DNA from: an uncultured Verrucomicrobiota bacterium
Lineage (GTDB): Bacteria; Verrucomicrobiota; Kiritimatiellia; RFP12; UBA1067
Assembly (NCBI GenBank): GCA_947305775.1
Contig: CAMZEN010000012.1
Span: 1 to 56,131 of the forward strand
Reading direction: 5' to 3'
Length of the DNA stretch: 56,131 bases
Both the position numbers and the translations under genes were made by a program. The notes beneath the pieces were generated by a model. That model was given only the letters and a program-made list of their open reading frames with translations, was not told the DNA's origin and searched no databases. Shown here one piece after another: positions 34,126 through 41,992 of this stretch (within the stretch, counting starts at the first letter, position 1; every line of letters starts with the position of its first letter).

Positions 34126-34154
34126 AGTATATCATATTGCTGATTCGACCGCAA
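34126..34154 (-). promoter_or_regulatory. Promoter/operator box C (minus-strand glycohydrolase operon)
   Basis: On the minus strand TTGCGG (34154-34149), 17-bp spacer, TATACT (34131-34126). The -35 is one half of an inverted repeat TTGC-N10-GCAA (34154-34137). The whole 29-bp element is closely similar to boxes A (34189) and B (35199), including the shared GCAATATGAT segment. Probable NrtR operator. Confidence 0.75.
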
Positions 34155-34188
34155 GGGGGTAAATGAAGAAATTTTCATCTTGGGGTTC

Positions 34189-34217
34189 TTGCAGTCAGAC
34201 GGACAATATGATACAAT
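34189..34217 (+). promoter_or_regulatory. Promoter/operator box A (nrtR)
   Basis: TTGCAG (34189-34194), 17-bp spacer, TACAAT (34212-34217). The repeat TTGC-N10-ACAA (34189-34206) has one mismatch from boxes B and C. It lies back to back with box C, 34 bases apart, so one regulator could control both directions. Transcription from about 34224 supports the nrtR start at 34270. Confidence 0.75.
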
Positions 34218-34269
34218 TTTGTCGACAGCCGAAAAGGCGCTCTGGATATGCAAGGAGAATCAGGCAGTA

Positions 34270-35154
34270 ATGGGAGAACTGACGAAAGACGACGCGGCGA
34301 AAGTCGCGGAATACAGGAAGACTGAGCTCGGCAAGTATGAAAAACCGAGCGTGACGGCGGATATCGTGGTCGTGCGTCCAGCCTACGACGAACCGAAGGA
34401 CGGCGAGTGGCGCAGTGACCCGGAGTTCTCGCTGGACATCCTGCTCATCAAGCGTGGCGTGTGGCCGCACGAGGGTTGCTGGGCCCTGCCTGGTGGCTTT
34501 CTGCGTCCGAATGAGACCATTGAAGAGTGTGCGAGGCGCGAGCTTCGCGAGGAGACCGGTGTCGAGGCCAGAAACATAATCCCGACAGGGGTGTTCTCAA
34601 AACCCGACCGCGATATGAGGGCGTGGATCATCTCCAATGCTTTCATCTGCCTGCTCGGGGTAGGCGATGTGGCGGAGGCCAAGGGCGGTGACGACGCAAA
34701 AGAGGCGAAGTGGTTGCGCATAAAAATGCCAACGATGGGGGACGGAGAGTTCAACCTTCCGTTCTACGACGGCGGGGAACGGCTCTTTTCTGTCAGGGGA
34801 AGGTACAAGGAGGACCTGTTCGGCGGCACGGTCACGAAGATAGAAAAGAATCCGCTGGCGTTCGACCACGCCGAGATCATAGCACAGTCGTTCCTACGGA
34901 TGCTCGCATACGACAAGAAGGAGCTTGTATTTCTCTTCCTGCCAGAGAAGTTCACGCTATCGAACTACATCGATGTATACCAGTACCTCACGAGATATTC
35001 GCTTGAGCGCGATCCCATAGACCGCGGCAACATCCCGAATTTCCGCCGCCAGCTTACCTCGACGAGCAACCCGCTACTCGAGGTGTGCGAAGGCGAGTGG
35101 GCGGATCTCGGCGGCCGCGCCCACGCCCCGGCCAAGCTCTACCGCCGACGGTAG
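34270..35154 (+). CDS. nrtR: NrtR-type Nudix transcriptional regulator
   Basis: 294 residues. The N-terminal Nudix domain has G-x5-E-x7-R-E-L-x-E-E-x-G-V at 76-98. The C-terminal winged-helix-like domain has the NrtR pattern: LPEKFTLSNYIDVYQYL, DRGNIPNFRRQL, then WADLGGRAHAPAKLYRR. In this family the Nudix part senses ADP-ribose or related NAD metabolites and releases DNA. The ATG at 34270 has AAGGAG at 34252-34257; a longer TTG start would overlap the promoter. It sits beside the ADP-ribosylglycohydrolase operon and three matching operator-like boxes, so it is probably the local repressor and autoregulated. Confidence 0.85.
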   Translation: MGELTKDDAAKVAEYRKTELGKYEKPSVTADIVVVRPAYDEPKDGEWRSDPEFSLDILLIKRGVWPHEGCWALPGGFLRPNETIEECARRELREETGVEARNIIPTGVFSKPDRDMRAWIISNAFICLLGVGDVAEAKGGDDAKEAKWLRIKMPTMGDGEFNLPFYDGGERLFSVRGRYKEDLFGGTVTKIEKNPLAFDHAEIIAQSFLRMLAYDKKELVFLFLPEKFTLSNYIDVYQYLTRYSLERDPIDRGNIPNFRRQLTSTSNPLLEVCEGEWADLGGRAHAPAKLYRRR

Positions 35155-35198
35155 ACGCAGGCCCGGTCCGGGCCGCCGGGAAAAACGAGCGGACCCCA

Positions 35199-35227
35199 TT
35201 GCAGTCAAATCAGCAATATGATGTAAT
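35199..35227 (+). promoter_or_regulatory. Promoter/operator box B (before truncated glycohydrolase)
   Basis: TTGCAG (35199-35204), 17-bp spacer, TGTAAT (35222-35227), with perfect inverted repeat TTGC-N10-GCAA at 35199-35216. Nearly the same as box C. It shows that the truncated gene at 35285 was once part of the same regulon. Confidence 0.7.
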
Positions 35228-35284
35228 GCCTTCAGTTGGTTGAAATGACCATAATACAATGCTGTAAAGAAGGGAGACGGAGCA

Positions 35285-35452
35285 ATGGACAGGAACAGGG
35301 CAAAGGGAATGCTGTGGGGGCTTATCGTGGGCGACGCCTTCGGAAGCCCCATTCAGTTTACCGACAAGGACAGCCACCCGTGGATCAGCGAGATGGTGGA
35401 GTGTCAGGTGTTCAAGTTGCCGCCCGGCTATTGGACAGACGACGGCATCTAG
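35285..35452 (+). pseudogene. Truncated ADP-ribosylglycohydrolase (N-terminal 55 residues)
   Basis: Starts AKGMLWGLIVGDAFGSPIQF within its first residues and runs in parallel with the intact gene at 32656-33558 (shared SHPWI and GYWTDDG) until TAG at 35450. It ends right after the first metal motif, so the second metal motif and most of the fold are missing. The ribosome binding site GGGAGACGGAGC is intact. It is a paralogue remnant rather than a copy error, since many residues differ. Confidence 0.85.
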
Positions 35453-35464
35453 CATCGTGCGGGA

Positions 35465-35659
35465 GTGTTCGCGGTGGAGCAGTATGAGCTTGTGGTGCCA
35501 GTCGTGCGTGATGTACTGGTGGAGCTGGAGGCGCGAGGACTCTCGGGCGTCTCCGACCTGTCGCCAGAAGACTGGTTCCGAATCGATTCCATCGTTTCAG
35601 ATTTGTGCCTCACGTCCCTCGCACGCCGCGAACGCGTGCTGTACATGTATTTTTTCTAG
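35465..35659 (+). pseudogene. Short reading frame, probable 3' remnant of a lost gene
   Basis: Sixty-four codons in the same frame as the truncated glycohydrolase, beginning after its stop. From GTG it reads VEQYELVVPVVRDVLVELEA and ends RRERVLYMYFF. The helical, leucine/valine-rich composition looks like real coding sequence but matches no family I know and does not resemble the glycohydrolase C-terminus. Probably the tail of another gene joined at a deletion; a genuine small protein is possible. Confidence 0.4.
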
Positions 35660-35687
35660 TTTTTTGCCCCACGAAAATGTTTGGAAA

Positions 35688-35696
35688 TGGTATAAT
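35688..35696 (+). promoter_or_regulatory. Extended -10 box upstream of sbcD
   Basis: TGG-TATAAT at 35688-35696. No -35 at proper distance is evident. It would give a leader of about 125 nt before sbcD. No ribosome binding site precedes the sbcD ATG. Confidence 0.5.
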
Positions 35697-35829
35697 TCAA
35701 TTGAGCCCGACCTCACAAAGGTTACAGTTGAACATGAGCCTGACGAGTCGGAAGCGGTGGAGAAAATTGGCATAAGTGGCTATATTGTAGTTGGGTTTCT
35801 TATCTGCAAGCTCATCAGGACATAACAAC

Positions 35830-37029
35830 ATGAAAATCATTCATACTAGCGACTGGCACCTTGGAGACCGTCTCCATGGGTGGGACCGCACCGACGAGGA
35901 GGAGCATTTCTTCTCGCAGCTCAAGACCGTGGTGGCGAAGGAGAGTCCAGACGCGCTGCTCATAAGCGGAGATATCTTCGACACTGGCACGCCGGGTAAC
36001 GACGTCGCCAAGAAGTTCAACGATGCGCTCCTCGACATCTCGGAAACGTGTCCGTCGATGGAGACAGTGGTGATCGCCGGCAACCACGACAGCTATTCTC
36101 GTCTGGTGGTCGACGAGTCGCTCTGGCGCCGCCACCATGTGCATGTGTTCGGCATCCCCGCTGAAGATGGCGAGGGTAGAGCCGTCTTCTCGGGAAGCGT
36201 GGTCGACATCCCGCAGAAAGGCGTGATTGCCGCCGTTCCGTTCTGCCACGAGCGCAACTTCCCGTTCGTTGCCGACGCCCCGGGGGCGAGCCGCATGCGC
36301 GAGTACTTTGCGGGGATGGCGCAGTTCGCCGCTGAAACGGCGAAGGGAAGGGCGTGCGTCCTGATGGCGCACCTCGCGGTCGGCAAGGAGACGGACTTCA
36401 CCGGACAGGACAAGTCGATGGCCATCGGCGGACAGGAGTGCGTCGATCCCGACGTTCTCGGGGCTGGCTACGACTACATTGCGCTCGGACACATCCACTG
36501 CCCTCAGTGGATCAAGGGCGGGAAGAAAGTCTCCCGCTACTGCGGCACGCCGCGTGCGATCCACTTCGACGAGGCATACGACCATGGCGTCGACATTGTC
36601 GAGGTGGAGACAGGCAAGGAGCCGGCGCTGCGCACCGTCGTCCTGACGCCGAAGCGAGAACTTTTCACGGTCGGCGGCAAGGAAGGCCTCTCCTTAGACG
36701 ACGCGCTGAAGGCGGTGGAGGAACTTGCCGCGCCTGCAGAGACATACGTCCGCCTCAATGTCGCACTTGGCGAAGGCGGGTCCGTGGGGCCGGACTGGGC
36801 GGAACGTGCGCGCCGTGCCTGCGTGGCGAAGAACTACCGGTACTGCACGATCAATCCGATCCGCAAGGAGGTCGCTGGGAAAGCTGCGGCGGAGAGGAAG
36901 GTGCTGACCGTTGCGGAGCTAAAGGAGCTTTCCAACGAGAAGGTCATCGAGATACTTTCGGCCAGACGTTCGCTTACGTCGCGCCAGTGCGAACTTGTCA
37001 AGGGGCTCATGGAGGAGGTGGGTGTATGA
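35830..37029 (+). CDS. sbcD: Exonuclease SbcCD subunit D (Mre11-like nuclease)
   Basis: Mn-dependent nuclease that opens hairpins and processes DNA ends together with SbcC. 399 residues from ATG 35830. The calcineurin-type metal motifs are all present: HTSDWHLGDR, SGDIFDTGT, AGNHDSYS, LMAHL and GHIHCPQ. The stop overlaps the sbcC start (ATGA). It stands between the ADP-ribose module and the restriction-type operon. SbcCD also destroys phage replication intermediates and palindromes, so it may be part of the accessory set. Confidence 0.94.
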   Translation: MKIIHTSDWHLGDRLHGWDRTDEEEHFFSQLKTVVAKESPDALLISGDIFDTGTPGNDVAKKFNDALLDISETCPSMETVVIAGNHDSYSRLVVDESLWRRHHVHVFGIPAEDGEGRAVFSGSVVDIPQKGVIAAVPFCHERNFPFVADAPGASRMREYFAGMAQFAAETAKGRACVLMAHLAVGKETDFTGQDKSMAIGGQECVDPDVLGAGYDYIALGHIHCPQWIKGGKKVSRYCGTPRAIHFDEAYDHGVDIVEVETGKEPALRTVVLTPKRELFTVGGKEGLSLDDALKAVEELAAPAETYVRLNVALGEGGSVGPDWAERARRACVAKNYRYCTINPIRKEVAGKAAAERKVLTVAELKELSNEKVIEILSARRSLTSRQCELVKGLMEEVGV

Positions 37030-40000
37030 AGATCAAGAAGCTTTCCATTGGCAACATCGCGTCCATCGAGTCGGCGGAGATTGACTTCGAGAACGGTCCG
37101 CTGAAGGACTCGCCGCTCTTCCTCATCTGCGGTGAGACGGGGTCCGGCAAGACCACGATCCTCGACGCGATCACGCTCGCGCTCTACGGCAAGACGCCGC
37201 GGTATTCGGACGGCAGGCGCAGGAACGACTGCCAGATTGGCGGCATGGCTTACAATGATTCGCGCCAGATCGTGCGGCACGGCGCGGCCAATGCGCACGC
37301 CGTTGTCGAACTCGTCGGCAACGACGGCAAGTCTTACGAGGCGCGGTGGTCCGTGGCCTCGGTAACGCGCGGCCCCACCAAGGGCAAGCTCAAGGATGCC
37401 GAATGGGTCTGGAAGGACCGCTCCAAAGGCGGGATCGAGTACATGAAGGACAAGGAAATTGAGTCGGTGGTCGCGCGAGCGGTCGGACTCGGCTTTGAGC
37501 AGTTCTGCCGGACGACGCTGTTGGCGCAGGGACAGTTCACGAAGTTTCTGCTCGGCGACGAAGACGCCAAGGCGGAAATCCTTGAGAAGCTGACGAACAC
37601 CGAGAAGTTCAAGAAGTTCGGCATCGCCATCGGCGAGAAGTACGCAAATCTAAAAGACGCTGCCGACTTGTTGGAAAAGGAAATTCAGCGCCTTGCGGGA
37701 CTCGGTCAGGAGCGTCCGGTTGTCGAAGCAAAGATAGCGGAGCTCAATGCCAAGCTCGTGAAATCAGGCGAATTGATCAAGTCCCTTGACGCCCGGAAGA
37801 ACTGGCTTGTCCATGCCGAAGAGCTGGTGCATAACGAGCAGGAGATACACAAAGACCTCTCCGCAGCATTTGCCGATCTCAAGGCCACCGAGACCGAGAC
37901 CGCCGCACGGCTACAGGAGGCAAAGACGGCCGTTGACGGCATCAACGTATTCCTCGCCGAGAATGAGTCGAAGGCGGAGATGTATACGCAGGCTGGAGTG
38001 ATTCTGACGAACCTCGGATACGTTCGCGACGCCAGAGAGAAGAAGGCCGCTGCCGAGGCGAACCTCGCGAAGTTTGAGAAGCGGCTTCCGGAGCTGAACA
38101 AGCAGAAGGATGATGCCGCCAAGGCGCTTGTCGCGGCCATTAAGGTTTTGGACGTGGAGTCGGCTAAGGAAGAGTATGAAAAGCAGAAACTTGCCGCGAT
38201 GAATCTCAAGAAACTCCGCGCGGACAAAGATGCTGCGGCCAAGAAACACGGCGACCTCAAGGCGCTTGGCGCTCAGATCAAGGGGCTCGACAAGCTTATC
38301 AGAGACAAGGGGAACCACGAGAAGATTTTGAAGGATCGTAAAGAAGAGCAGGAGGCGAAGCTCTCTGTTCTTCCCGAGCTCAAGAAGGCGTTCGGGGAAG
38401 CGGAGAAAAGGCGCGACGCCGCGCAGACGGAGCGCAACAAGGTCAAGAGCCTGGTCAATGACGGAATCGCGAAGATCGTCGCGGGGCTGCACGTCGGGGA
38501 CGAGTGTCCGATCTGCAAGTCACGGATCGAGCACCTGAACACATCCGAGTGGTTCTCCGGGCTGCTGGCGGAGAAGGATGCCGCATATGCCGCGGCGGAC
38601 AAGTCCTGTAAGGAGGCGGAAAAGGCATTCAACGCGGCCAAGGCAGCTGCGGACGGCGCGAAGGCCAAGGTGTCCGATGCAGAGAAGCAGATTGAGGCGG
38701 ACATGGATGATATCAAGGCGGCGCACGGTGACATTCAGGATTGTGCAAAGATCTTTGGTATCAAGGGGACGCAGGAAGATGTCGATGCCTCGAAGAAGGC
38801 CTGTGAGAAGGAGATGGCCGCCATTGACGAAAAGCTGAAAGAAGCCGAAAAGCAGGAGAAGGCTATTGACGCGATTTCAAAATCGCTCAAGAAGCTGCGC
38901 AAGGCAAAGGACGCGGCGAAGGATGCCTTGTCCCTCGAGGAAAAGGCGTGCCTAAACTGCGAGGCGTCCATCAAACAGGCCAAGAGCGGAATCCAGGCGG
39001 AGGATGCGCGCGCCGAGGAGTCGCTTGCGAAGGCGTCCGCGAAAATCGTGCTCCCTGCGTGGCAGGACGCCTGGGAAGCGGACCACGAAGGCTGGGAGTC
39101 GACATTCAAGAAATCCGCTGACGAATACCTTGAACGTAAGACGTTGCTTCCGAAGGTGACGGCGAAACTTGAGGGGTTCGTGAAAATGGCCGAGCAGATA
39201 GCCGATTGCCGCAAGCGCGTTCTGGAGAAGGTTCCCGCTCTTGGTACGGATGAGGCAGTTGGGGATGCCGACGAGGGTTCGCTTGGCAGGGTCAATACCT
39301 CGCTTGGACAGCTTGAGCTTGTCGGCCGTCAACGCCAAGAGCAGGGCGAGAAGAAGCCGAAGGATCTGGCAGAGGAGGACACGGTCGAGGTTTTGTCCGC
39401 CAAGTCCGACGGACTCAGGTCCGAGGATGAGCGCCTGCGGAACGAGCTTGCCGCGGAGCAGCAGAAGATCAAGGATGACGACAAGTGCGCCAGCGACCGT
39501 GCGGCCAAGGAGAAGGAGCTCGAGGCGGCGTGGGCAGAGCGCGACGAATGGAAACCGATCGCGGATCTGTTCGGCGACCAGACTGGGAAGAAAGTTCAGC
39601 GCGAGATACAGTCGTATGTCCTCATGAACGTGCTAGGCAAGGCGAACCACTACCTGAAGCAGCTGTCCGACCGGTATGAGCTTTCATGCGAAGGGCTGGT
39701 GCTGTCCGTCGTCGACGCGAACGAGGGCTACGTGGTGCGTCCCGTCAACACGCTTTCAGGCGGCGAGCAGTTCCTTGTTTCGCTTGCCTTGGCGCTAGGT
39801 CTCGCGGGGATGAATGACTCTGGGCTAAGCGTGGACATGCTGCTCATCGACGAGGGATTCGGCACCCTGAGCGGCGAGCGTCTCAATTCGGCGATCGAGG
39901 CGTTGGAGCGCCTGAACGCGCTGACCGGCTCCCGCAAGGTCGGTGTCATCAGCCATGTCGAGCGGCTCCGCGAGCGGATCAGGACGCACGTCGAGGTAAC

Positions 40001-40058
40001 GCGCAACGGCCATGAACCCAGCAAAGTCCGTGTTGTCTCTGCCGGCGCCGCGGCCTGA
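37026..40058 (+). CDS. sbcC: Exonuclease SbcCD subunit C (Rad50-like ATPase)
   Basis: SMC-like ATPase partner of SbcD. 1010 residues from the ATG overlapping the sbcD stop. Walker A is ICGETGSGKTTILDAI near residue 35. Long heptad-rich coiled coils rich in K, A and E flank the zinc hook CPIC (C494, C497). The C-terminal lobe has the ABC signature LSGGEQFLVSLALALGL and Walker B LLIDEGFGTL. The in-frame codons before 37026 run over sbcD in another frame and are not part of the gene. Confidence 0.95.
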   Translation: MKIKKLSIGNIASIESAEIDFENGPLKDSPLFLICGETGSGKTTILDAITLALYGKTPRYSDGRRRNDCQIGGMAYNDSRQIVRHGAANAHAVVELVGNDGKSYEARWSVASVTRGPTKGKLKDAEWVWKDRSKGGIEYMKDKEIESVVARAVGLGFEQFCRTTLLAQGQFTKFLLGDEDAKAEILEKLTNTEKFKKFGIAIGEKYANLKDAADLLEKEIQRLAGLGQERPVVEAKIAELNAKLVKSGELIKSLDARKNWLVHAEELVHNEQEIHKDLSAAFADLKATETETAARLQEAKTAVDGINVFLAENESKAEMYTQAGVILTNLGYVRDAREKKAAAEANLAKFEKRLPELNKQKDDAAKALVAAIKVLDVESAKEEYEKQKLAAMNLKKLRADKDAAAKKHGDLKALGAQIKGLDKLIRDKGNHEKILKDRKEEQEAKLSVLPELKKAFGEAEKRRDAAQTERNKVKSLVNDGIAKIVAGLHVGDECPICKSRIEHLNTSEWFSGLLAEKDAAYAAADKSCKEAEKAFNAAKAAADGAKAKVSDAEKQIEADMDDIKAAHGDIQDCAKIFGIKGTQEDVDASKKACEKEMAAIDEKLKEAEKQEKAIDAISKSLKKLRKAKDAAKDALSLEEKACLNCEASIKQAKSGIQAEDARAEESLAKASAKIVLPAWQDAWEADHEGWESTFKKSADEYLERKTLLPKVTAKLEGFVKMAEQIADCRKRVLEKVPALGTDEAVGDADEGSLGRVNTSLGQLELVGRQRQEQGEKKPKDLAEEDTVEVLSAKSDGLRSEDERLRNELAAEQQKIKDDDKCASDRAAKEKELEAAWAERDEWKPIADLFGDQTGKKVQREIQSYVLMNVLGKANHYLKQLSDRYELSCEGLVLSVVDANEGYVVRPVNTLSGGEQFLVSLALALGLAGMNDSGLSVDMLLIDEGFGTLSGERLNSAIEALERLNALTGSRKVGVISHVERLRERIRTHVEVTRNGHEPSKVRVVSAGAAA

Positions 40059-40108
40059 ACTTCCGCGGCAACTCTGCCGCGAAGGCGCGACCCGAGGCGG
40101 CAAGTGGA

Positions 40109-40139
40109 TTGGTAAAATGTAACTTATTTGCGTTATAAT
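40109..40139 (+). promoter_or_regulatory. Possible upstream promoter of the defence operon
   Basis: TTGGTA (40109-40114), 19-bp spacer, TATAAT (40134-40139). Between this and the better promoter at 40247 lie an imperfect inverted repeat GAATT-N7-AATTC (40189-40205) and no gene. Just behind sbcC, a GC hairpin at 40061-40083 has no T run. The stretch 40059-40496 holds no coding sequence. Confidence 0.4.
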
Positions 40140-40246
40140 CACTAAATATGCGCCCGATCTCTTTGTTCCATAACCACAATGAAATTGCGAATTGATGTGT
40201 AATTCACGCAGTTTTCTCGGTGATTCGAAATTCTTTCTATACCCCC

Positions 40247-40275
40247 TTGAAACTTTGGCAAGAATTTGGTACAAT
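40247..40275 (+). promoter_or_regulatory. Promoter of the defence operon
   Basis: TTGAAA (40247-40252), 17-bp spacer, TACAAT (40270-40275) preceded by TGG. Transcription from about 40282 produces a 215-nt leader before the first gene. Confidence 0.75.
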
Positions 40276-40281
40276 TCACAC

Positions 40282-40496
40282 GCCTTAAGGCGAGGTAGAT
40301 CTCTTGCGGAACTGCGGATGTGGTTCAGGAAAAACACAAGAGGATTTCTTGACGAAGGGCACGAAGCTGGATAGTTTCTGCAAGAGCTCGGTCGGGTGAT
40401 CGAGACTATAGCGGACCGAGAACCGGAAGGGGATCGTGATGCAACTTGTGAACTGAAGGCTTCGTCAACTGAACAACAACAGGAGACGAAGTTATT
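40282..40496 (+). ncRNA. Structured leader of the defence operon with alternative pairing at the ribosome binding site
   Basis: Predicted helices are the palindrome CGCCTTAAGGCG at the start (about 40281-40292), CTCTTG/CAAGAG (40301-40306/40337-40342), TTGACGAAG/CTTCGTCAA (40349-40357/40460-40468) and, nested inside, CTCGGTC/GACCGAG (40387-40393/40414-40420). The string GACGAAG recurs at 40485-40491, overlapping the Shine-Dalgarno AGGAG (40481-40485). The CTTCGTC strand can therefore pair either upstream or with the ribosome binding region. That is the geometry of a translational switch. Folding was done by eye only. Confidence 0.5.
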
Positions 40497-41972
40497 ATGT
40501 CTAAAGACATGAATGAAACGACGGTCAAGGCCGTCAATGAGAAGAACTCGATCATCGTCAAGATTGACGAGTTGGTCAAACAGAACGTTGCCCAAGGTGT
40601 CATACGCAAGTACCTTGGCTATATGAATGCACAAGGAGTGCTTGAACTCCTCGGCATTGCCACCCTTGAAGCTAATCCCCGCCGTCCGACTATCAATCGG
40701 GCAACTGAGGCGATTCGCGAAACACTTGAAACAACGCCGGAGCTCATGAGCTGCAAATCCAAAGGCTTGCTCATTTCTTGCTCGGTGGTTGAGGAACTGG
40801 AAAGAAATCGTCTTCGTCTTTCTTTCGATTCGGTGAACAGGAACTTTGAGGATGTATTGGATGGGGGACATAATCTCTTTGCCATCTCTACATTCCTTAT
40901 CGAGGAACTTCTCGGCGAAGACGAACCTTTGCTCAAGAAGGCAAAGAAGATTGCCAACTGGAAGGACTTGAAAGAGTTCTGGGCAGAGAATCGCGATATC
41001 GTCGTCAATGCTTTGCATAATGGCGGACAGAAGTTCACGTTTATGGTCCCGGTAGAGATTCTCACGGTCCAAAACATATCTGAGGAAACGCTTGTGGCTT
41101 TCACAAGCAGCATCTTCGATATCTGCCAGGCCCGCAACAACAATGTCCAACTCGCCAACCTTGCTAGCGGCAATCAGAAGGGTGTGTTTGCGATAGTGAA
41201 GGAGTCTCTCCCGCAATATCTGAAAGAGCTTGTCGCCTGGACGAGCGGTGAGCCGGACAAGCCAGTTAAGGGTGAATATGTTCTTGCTATTGCTACGCTT
41301 ATATTGAATGTAGCCAAGAAGAGCGGCAAGATGCCAACTCTTCTCGAGACGTTCAATATCGCGCCGACCAGTTTCTACAGCGGTCGCGGAAAGTGCGCGA
41401 GCGTCATGCAGGATGTTCTTGAAAAGTATGAGGATGCAAAGGCGAAGAATCCCAACGACGAGGAGGTCCTTGCTTTCGAGTCATCTCTCTCGCTTCTCGG
41501 CGATATGCCGCGCATCTGGGACACGATCGAGCTGAACTTCCCCAGGCTTTACAATAAGTTCGGCGGCAAGGCGGGAAAGAGTGGCGCGTATGGCCGTCTG
41601 AGGCCGTTTGCGGCAAAGAAGTCCGCAACCCTGAAAAAGGACACTCCGTGCCGCTTCCATTCGCCGGATTGCACAATCGCCAAGGGCACCTATCCTACGC
41701 TTGACGGCTATGCTGCTCCGCTCATGTACTCCATTACGGCGTTCATGGAATGGAATGAAGAAAAGGGGTCTGTCGTCTGGGCAAAGCCGGTCGATAGTAT
41801 AATCGACTTCTATTCCAACACTTCGGACAATGCGCCGATTGCTTCCACCATGGAACAACTTGGCGAGCTTATCGTCTCTGCTGTTCGCGGCGATCCGCAG
41901 GCGCTCGGCAAGGCAACATACGCCTACAATGCAATATTGACTTCGGTCCAGGCTGCTCTGCCTACGATTTGA
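40497..41972 (+). CDS. AIPR/DGQHR-like protein, first gene of the defence operon
   Basis: 491 residues. SKGLLISCSVVEELERNRLR followed by LDGGHNLFAI (D122) and later VPVEILTVQNIS and ARNNNVQLANLASGNQKG follow the order of blocks in AIPR (abortive phage infection) and DGQHR-type proteins, with DGGH in place of DGQH. This is a pattern match, not a firm assignment. The C-terminal half (about 290-490) is unrecognised. It starts 20 bases before the helicase gene and has an AGGAG site. A role as specificity or sensor subunit of a restriction-like system is inferred from its neighbours. Confidence 0.5.
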   Translation: MSKDMNETTVKAVNEKNSIIVKIDELVKQNVAQGVIRKYLGYMNAQGVLELLGIATLEANPRRPTINRATEAIRETLETTPELMSCKSKGLLISCSVVEELERNRLRLSFDSVNRNFEDVLDGGHNLFAISTFLIEELLGEDEPLLKKAKKIANWKDLKEFWAENRDIVVNALHNGGQKFTFMVPVEILTVQNISEETLVAFTSSIFDICQARNNNVQLANLASGNQKGVFAIVKESLPQYLKELVAWTSGEPDKPVKGEYVLAIATLILNVAKKSGKMPTLLETFNIAPTSFYSGRGKCASVMQDVLEKYEDAKAKNPNDEEVLAFESSLSLLGDMPRIWDTIELNFPRLYNKFGGKAGKSGAYGRLRPFAAKKSATLKKDTPCRFHSPDCTIAKGTYPTLDGYAAPLMYSITAFMEWNEEKGSVVWAKPVDSIIDFYSNTSDNAPIASTMEQLGELIVSAVRGDPQALGKATYAYNAILTSVQAALPTI

Positions 41973-41992
41973 CAGCTAAATAGGATTTGATA

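Noticed and set aside
35704..35825. Small membrane peptide just upstream of sbcD
   Set aside because: The hydrophobic stretch SGYIVVGFLICKLI is open in one frame, but no suitable start codon or ribosome binding site exists.
36354..37025. 224-residue N-terminal extension of SbcC
   Set aside because: It reads over sbcD in another frame and is arginine-rich junk; Walker A begins properly after the ATG at 37026, which overlaps the sbcD stop.
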